Translations under genes and position numbers: made by a program
Shown here: positions 61,201-64,000 of the stretch, piece by piece
Position numbering within the stretch: position 1 is the first letter of the stretch
Layout of the letters: every line of letters begins with the position of its first letter
Assembly: GCA_018343915.1 (NCBI GenBank)
Contig: JABRWF010000007.1
Location: forward strand, 3,410,001 to 3,474,000
Direction of reading: 5' to 3'
DNA length: 64,000 bases
DNA from: Agroathelia rolfsii
Taxonomy: Eukaryota > Basidiomycota > Agaricomycetes > Amylocorticiales > Amylocorticiaceae
The notes under the pieces: generated by a model
Seen by the model: only the letters and a program-made list of their open reading frames with translations
Databases searched by the model: none
What the model was told of the DNA's origin: nothing

Positions 61201-62975
61201 TATCAATTGTGGCAAATGCAATGTCTGAATCCAGCTTCAACCTTTCTACTACATTCTTTGTATATTCCGAGTCAAGTCGAGCCAAGTGTCGAGCCAAGGT
61301 GGGTACAATCCGCTTCACTTCCCGTTGGCCGGTAGCACCGCGCCTCGAGCAGAAGAAGCTTCCGCCAAGTAGATGGGCACGATGCAGATGATCGCAGAGC
61401 GTCCGTGCAATGGCTGACTTCCCTGTTCCTGCCATGCCGCTGAGCCAGAAGACGCGAGGCTGACTAGGGTCATTGCACCACTGGATGAGATCTGACATGA
61501 CTTTACAGCGCGTCCCTGTGAGGCATTTGTCCTCCTTCTGAGCACTCCAGCCAGCTTCCGGGACATGGTTTAGTTCCTTGAGCTGTGCACAATTGACTGT
61601 ATGTTCTACTTTAGGTATATGTTTGGAAACTGCTGTCTCGAAGGACCTTACCCAAGTCATCCATTTTCTATAACCCCGGTCATAAGTCATGTGACTTAAA
61701 AAAACAAAAACAAAAATGTTTACCATGTCTAGTCGTCTGACATAACCTTCGATACTGAGGTTGGTGTCAAGCTGAAAGAAAATTTAGCCCAAGCCCGTCT
61801 GCTATTCAGATCATTTGCCCGCTTACCATGAAAAAATCAATGACCGTTTCGAACGATTGTAGTAATTGGGTTACCGTCGTTGTATCTTCCTTTGCGAGAA
61901 CAAGTCGCTTTACCCGACTTTTCTCGGTCTGTATGTCGACATAAACCTTCACGGAATTTATCCATCTATAGAAGGGATCATTGTCCATCCCGAGAGGACT
62001 GCATATAAATCATGATATTTACCCTTCCAGACCCATCAGCCGCTCCTTGACGTGTGCCAATCCTCGATAACCATAAAGAACGTGCTGAAGTGCCGCCAGC
62101 TTAGATGAAACATTAAAGAAATTATTTTGGGCATCGCTCGCTATCTGCCGATATGTTGTTAGCTTAGCAGGCATCTAAATGTCCTCACTCACATCCAACT
62201 GTTCCAACACGGCACAAAGAGCTTCAAGAGCAATTTTCAGAGGCGGACACGAGTCTGATCCTGCTTTGACCACATTCAAAACCCGCTTGAAAACCATCCA
62301 AGTTGTCTTTCCTAGTTTCCTGAGTCTCTCCATGATATCACCTGGTTCCGAGTGATAGTCTTCTTCTAGAAGTTGAACGCCTGGAGGGAGCATTGACAGT
62401 AGTATCGTTGTGAATGGTACTGGCGGATTTCGCCCAACTGTTGACTCATGGTCCAGCTCTTGTACAGTTTCAACAAACCCATAGTGAACGATAGACAATG
62501 CCAGTGAGATGCTAGTGTGTGCCCTTTCAGGCCCGTAAATTGGCCGAAGAAACCCCCGGCGCGACTGTAGCCTAGCTGATGCAGAACTCTGTTGCCTTTG
62601 GAACAGATTGTTGAAATAATGCTCAGTATTAGGCATAACGACGAAGAGGTGGGTTTGTGTGCTTGAGGCTAAGCAGACTGAGGAATAAGCGCTTTTGTGT
62701 ACTGAGAAACACAGCATCATCAATGTTGGTCGCAATGTGATGGTTGCACAAACAAGTATGTATTGCCATTGCATCAATAGTACAGATATAAATATGTGAA
62801 GGCGCTGAGCGCTGAGCACGGACACGCGTATAAATGATATCGTGCTATTCATGACGAGAGGGCGTGCTTCGCAAAGCGTGCTGGTTTCAGGCGACTTTGG
62901 TGCAAAACACACGAGGTGACGGGTACTGGGACAGAGAGCGCAAACCCATACGCAAACCAAGCTGCTAGACGCCAT
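58220..62975 (-). CDS. NACHT-WD40 NLR-type protein
   Basis: This is a STAND NTPase of the fungal NLR type. The N-terminal helical region includes MERLRKLGKTTWMVFKRVL and LAALQHVLYGYRGLAHVKE. It is followed by small exons (LDTNLSIEGYVRRLDM) and a large exon (about 61670-60060) with the NACHT: Walker A GMAGTGKSAIARTL, Walker B PLILVVDGLDEG and FFLTSRPESHI. The next exon (59971-58790) carries seven WD40 repeats of the SPDGKYIVSGSDD-x-TIRLWD type, enough for one propeller. A tail exon has PQNSGWILGPQKELFLW and YLDLSGYSCGSCW. No stop breaks the main exons. The start is uncertain: the frame is open to 62975, but a Met at about 62636 or another exon may be the true start. Such proteins act in non-self recognition and cell death; the ligand is unknown. 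Confidence 0.85.
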
Positions 62976-63768
62976 CTTATTATATAAGAGAACTATTATA
63001 GATCCCCCGTAGAGTAAGTGATGGCATTTGATAAAATTTTAGACCATGGATAAAAGTGAATGCGTATAGGAGACTCTGCCCCAATCAACAACACATGTAA
63101 ATAAAAGAAAAAGACGGACTAGCTCGGACCGCGGAATCTCCTATAGGGGCTTGAACTCAGGCTAAGTCACGCTCAACGAGAAGTTGATTGCAGCCTCTCG
63201 TTCAAGTTGTGATTATATTATGATTAATATTCGGCGTCCCTTTAGCTACTCTCCTGTTTTCACCTTACTTATAGAATGGACGGGAAACATGATACGGGTA
63301 GAACAAAGGGGGAGAATCCTTTGTTTCCCTTACATCTTGACATTGCCAGTGACTTGCTATGAGCAGATACTTCCCTCCCAGCGGTTCTAGGACGTTTTCA
63401 TTGGCTTACCTTTCATTCTCTGTCTAGCCTTGAGCATAGTCATGAAACATAGCCTCTGTATGAAGGGCAGTATACAAATAAATGGTATACGCTTTCATTC
63501 TCTTATTTGTCTCGGTCTTCGTTGCTAGTACCTTCCACAGCTTCGACTGGTAATCATTTGCATTTTTTTGCTCAACTGCTAAAAACATTTACACGCAAAG
63601 GATGTATTTGGTAAAACTACAACTAAATGTATTAGGAGAAATTTTGTCCAATTGGATGGTATTTACAACTATACAGCCAGCAGATCTTGGGAAATGCTAA
63701 TTCATAAGATACATATTTTTCGAATGTGGTGAGAAAAGGTGGAAATGGCTTTTAGTCGCCTTGACATA
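62976..63768. other. Intergenic between two NLR genes
   Basis: This is the upstream flank of the NLR gene and downstream flank of the edge gene. No exon was recognised. A weak tRNA-like box near 63150-63190 did not fold. Confidence 0.45.
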
Positions 63769-64000
63769 TCATATCTGCGACACTGAGTGTACCATTTTTG
63801 GGACGAGAGAGCGTCGACAGTCCGTCCAATGGGATCCACATGAATATCCAGAGAGATCCAAATAAAGGTGATCATCAGACGTAAAGCGGGCATTCCAAGG
63901 AAGCCACAATGAGGACCGAACATCTGCGGGTATCCACAAAAATAGTTCCTTGTGCGGACCGAGAATCCAGCCAGATTTGGGATTGAAACTGAAGATATCC
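63769..64000 (-). CDS. 3' end of a further NACHT-WD40-type gene, runs past right edge
   Basis: The frame is open from the right edge down to a TGA at 63769 and gives 76 residues. It contains NPKSGWILGPHKELFLWIPA, WLPWNARFTSDDHLYLDLSG and YSCGSHWTDCRRSL. This matches the tail exon of the NLR at 58-63 kb (NSGWILGPQKELFLW, YLDLSGYSCGSCW). WD40 repeats are expected just beyond the edge. Whether the full gene is intact cannot be told. Confidence 0.75.
   Translation of the reverse strand, partial: DIFSFNPKSGWILGPHKELFLWIPADVRSSLWLPWNARFTSDDHLYLDLSGYSCGSHWTDCRRSLVPKMVHSVSQI

Noticed and set aside
62640..62975. Hydrophobic N-terminal extension of the NLR frame as a membrane anchor
   Set aside because: The extension does not resemble the N-terminus of the paralogous relic and may be untranslated or intronic, so no anchor is claimed.
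63110..63195. tRNA-like segment on the reverse strand with GAGTTCAAGCCCC
   Set aside because: T-stem pairing fails at two positions and no acceptor stem could be formed.
1..64000. CRISPR arrays, bacterial operons or ribosome binding sites
   Set aside because: No direct-repeat/spacer structure was seen, and the gene structure is eukaryotic throughout.

Overview
The window is nuclear DNA from a filamentous basidiomycete, most likely an Agaricomycete. The evidence is dense short GT-AG introns of about 50-90 bp with tiny exons, a DUF6535 membrane protein, a NACHT-WD40 NLR-type protein, a carotenoid-ester-lipase-like esterase, and eukaryotic tRNA-Glu genes, one with an intron at the canonical position 37/38. 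No ribosomal, mitochondrial or prokaryotic signal was seen. Gene models were built by eye from reading frames and splice signals, so many start codons and a few splice sites are tentative.

Layout. 1-1143: 5' part of a cytochrome P450 (-) running off the left edge. 1.1-5.5 kb: a long gene-poor stretch. 5.5-6.3 kb: a small unknown three-exon gene. 6.6-7.2 kb: a MITE-like element with 35-bp terminal inverted repeats, followed at 7.45-7.7 kb by an array of degenerate decamers. 8.0-10.2 kb: a GH5 glycosidase (-). 11.1 kb: tRNA-Glu(CTC) with intron. 12.6-16.3 kb: a 1.2-kaa disordered Ser/Pro/Gln-rich protein. 19.1-21.3 kb: a circularly permuted nucleolar GTPase (GNL3/Nug1 type) whose basic N-terminus is not found. 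21.6-23.0 kb: a broken NLR copy. 25.2-27.5 kb: two small unknown genes. 28.9-32.0 kb: the DUF6535 gene, followed by a chimeric duplication in which a piece of the 12.6-kb Gln-rich gene with an expanded CAA run lies between two copies of the DUF6535 3' end. 33.9-36.1 kb: a decayed basidiomycete-type gene. 37.1-38.8 kb: a six-hairpin (GH88/105-like) glycosidase. 39.9-41.6 kb: an MFS transporter, divergent from an adrenodoxin/ferredoxin reductase (ARH1 type) at 41.9-43.5 kb. 44.1-49.8 kb: three tandem GNAT acetyltransferases with a kinase pseudogene between the first and second. 51.1 kb: tRNA-Glu(TTC). 51.3-52.6 kb: a PIN-domain protein. 53.9-54.6 kb: a WD40 relic. 55.1-57.6 kb: an esterase with about 16 exons. 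58.2-63 kb: an apparently intact NACHT-WD40 gene. 63.8-64.0 kb: the 3' tail of another NACHT-WD40 gene leaving the right edge.

How the parts relate. The housekeeping genes (GTPase, ARH1-like reductase, PIN protein, tRNAs) are scattered among families that expand and decay in mushroom genomes (NLR-WD40, DUF6535, GNAT, P450, secreted hydrolases). NLR-WD40 sequence occurs at four places: one near-complete gene, two relics and one edge fragment. This suggests local birth and death of NLRs. The clearest structural novelty is the chimeric DUF6535/poly-Q duplication at 31.5-33.4 kb. Other unusual sequence features are the decamer array at 7.45 kb, a tRNA-sized palindromic cloverleaf at 23.4 kb and a nested hairpin block at 24.05-24.21 kb.
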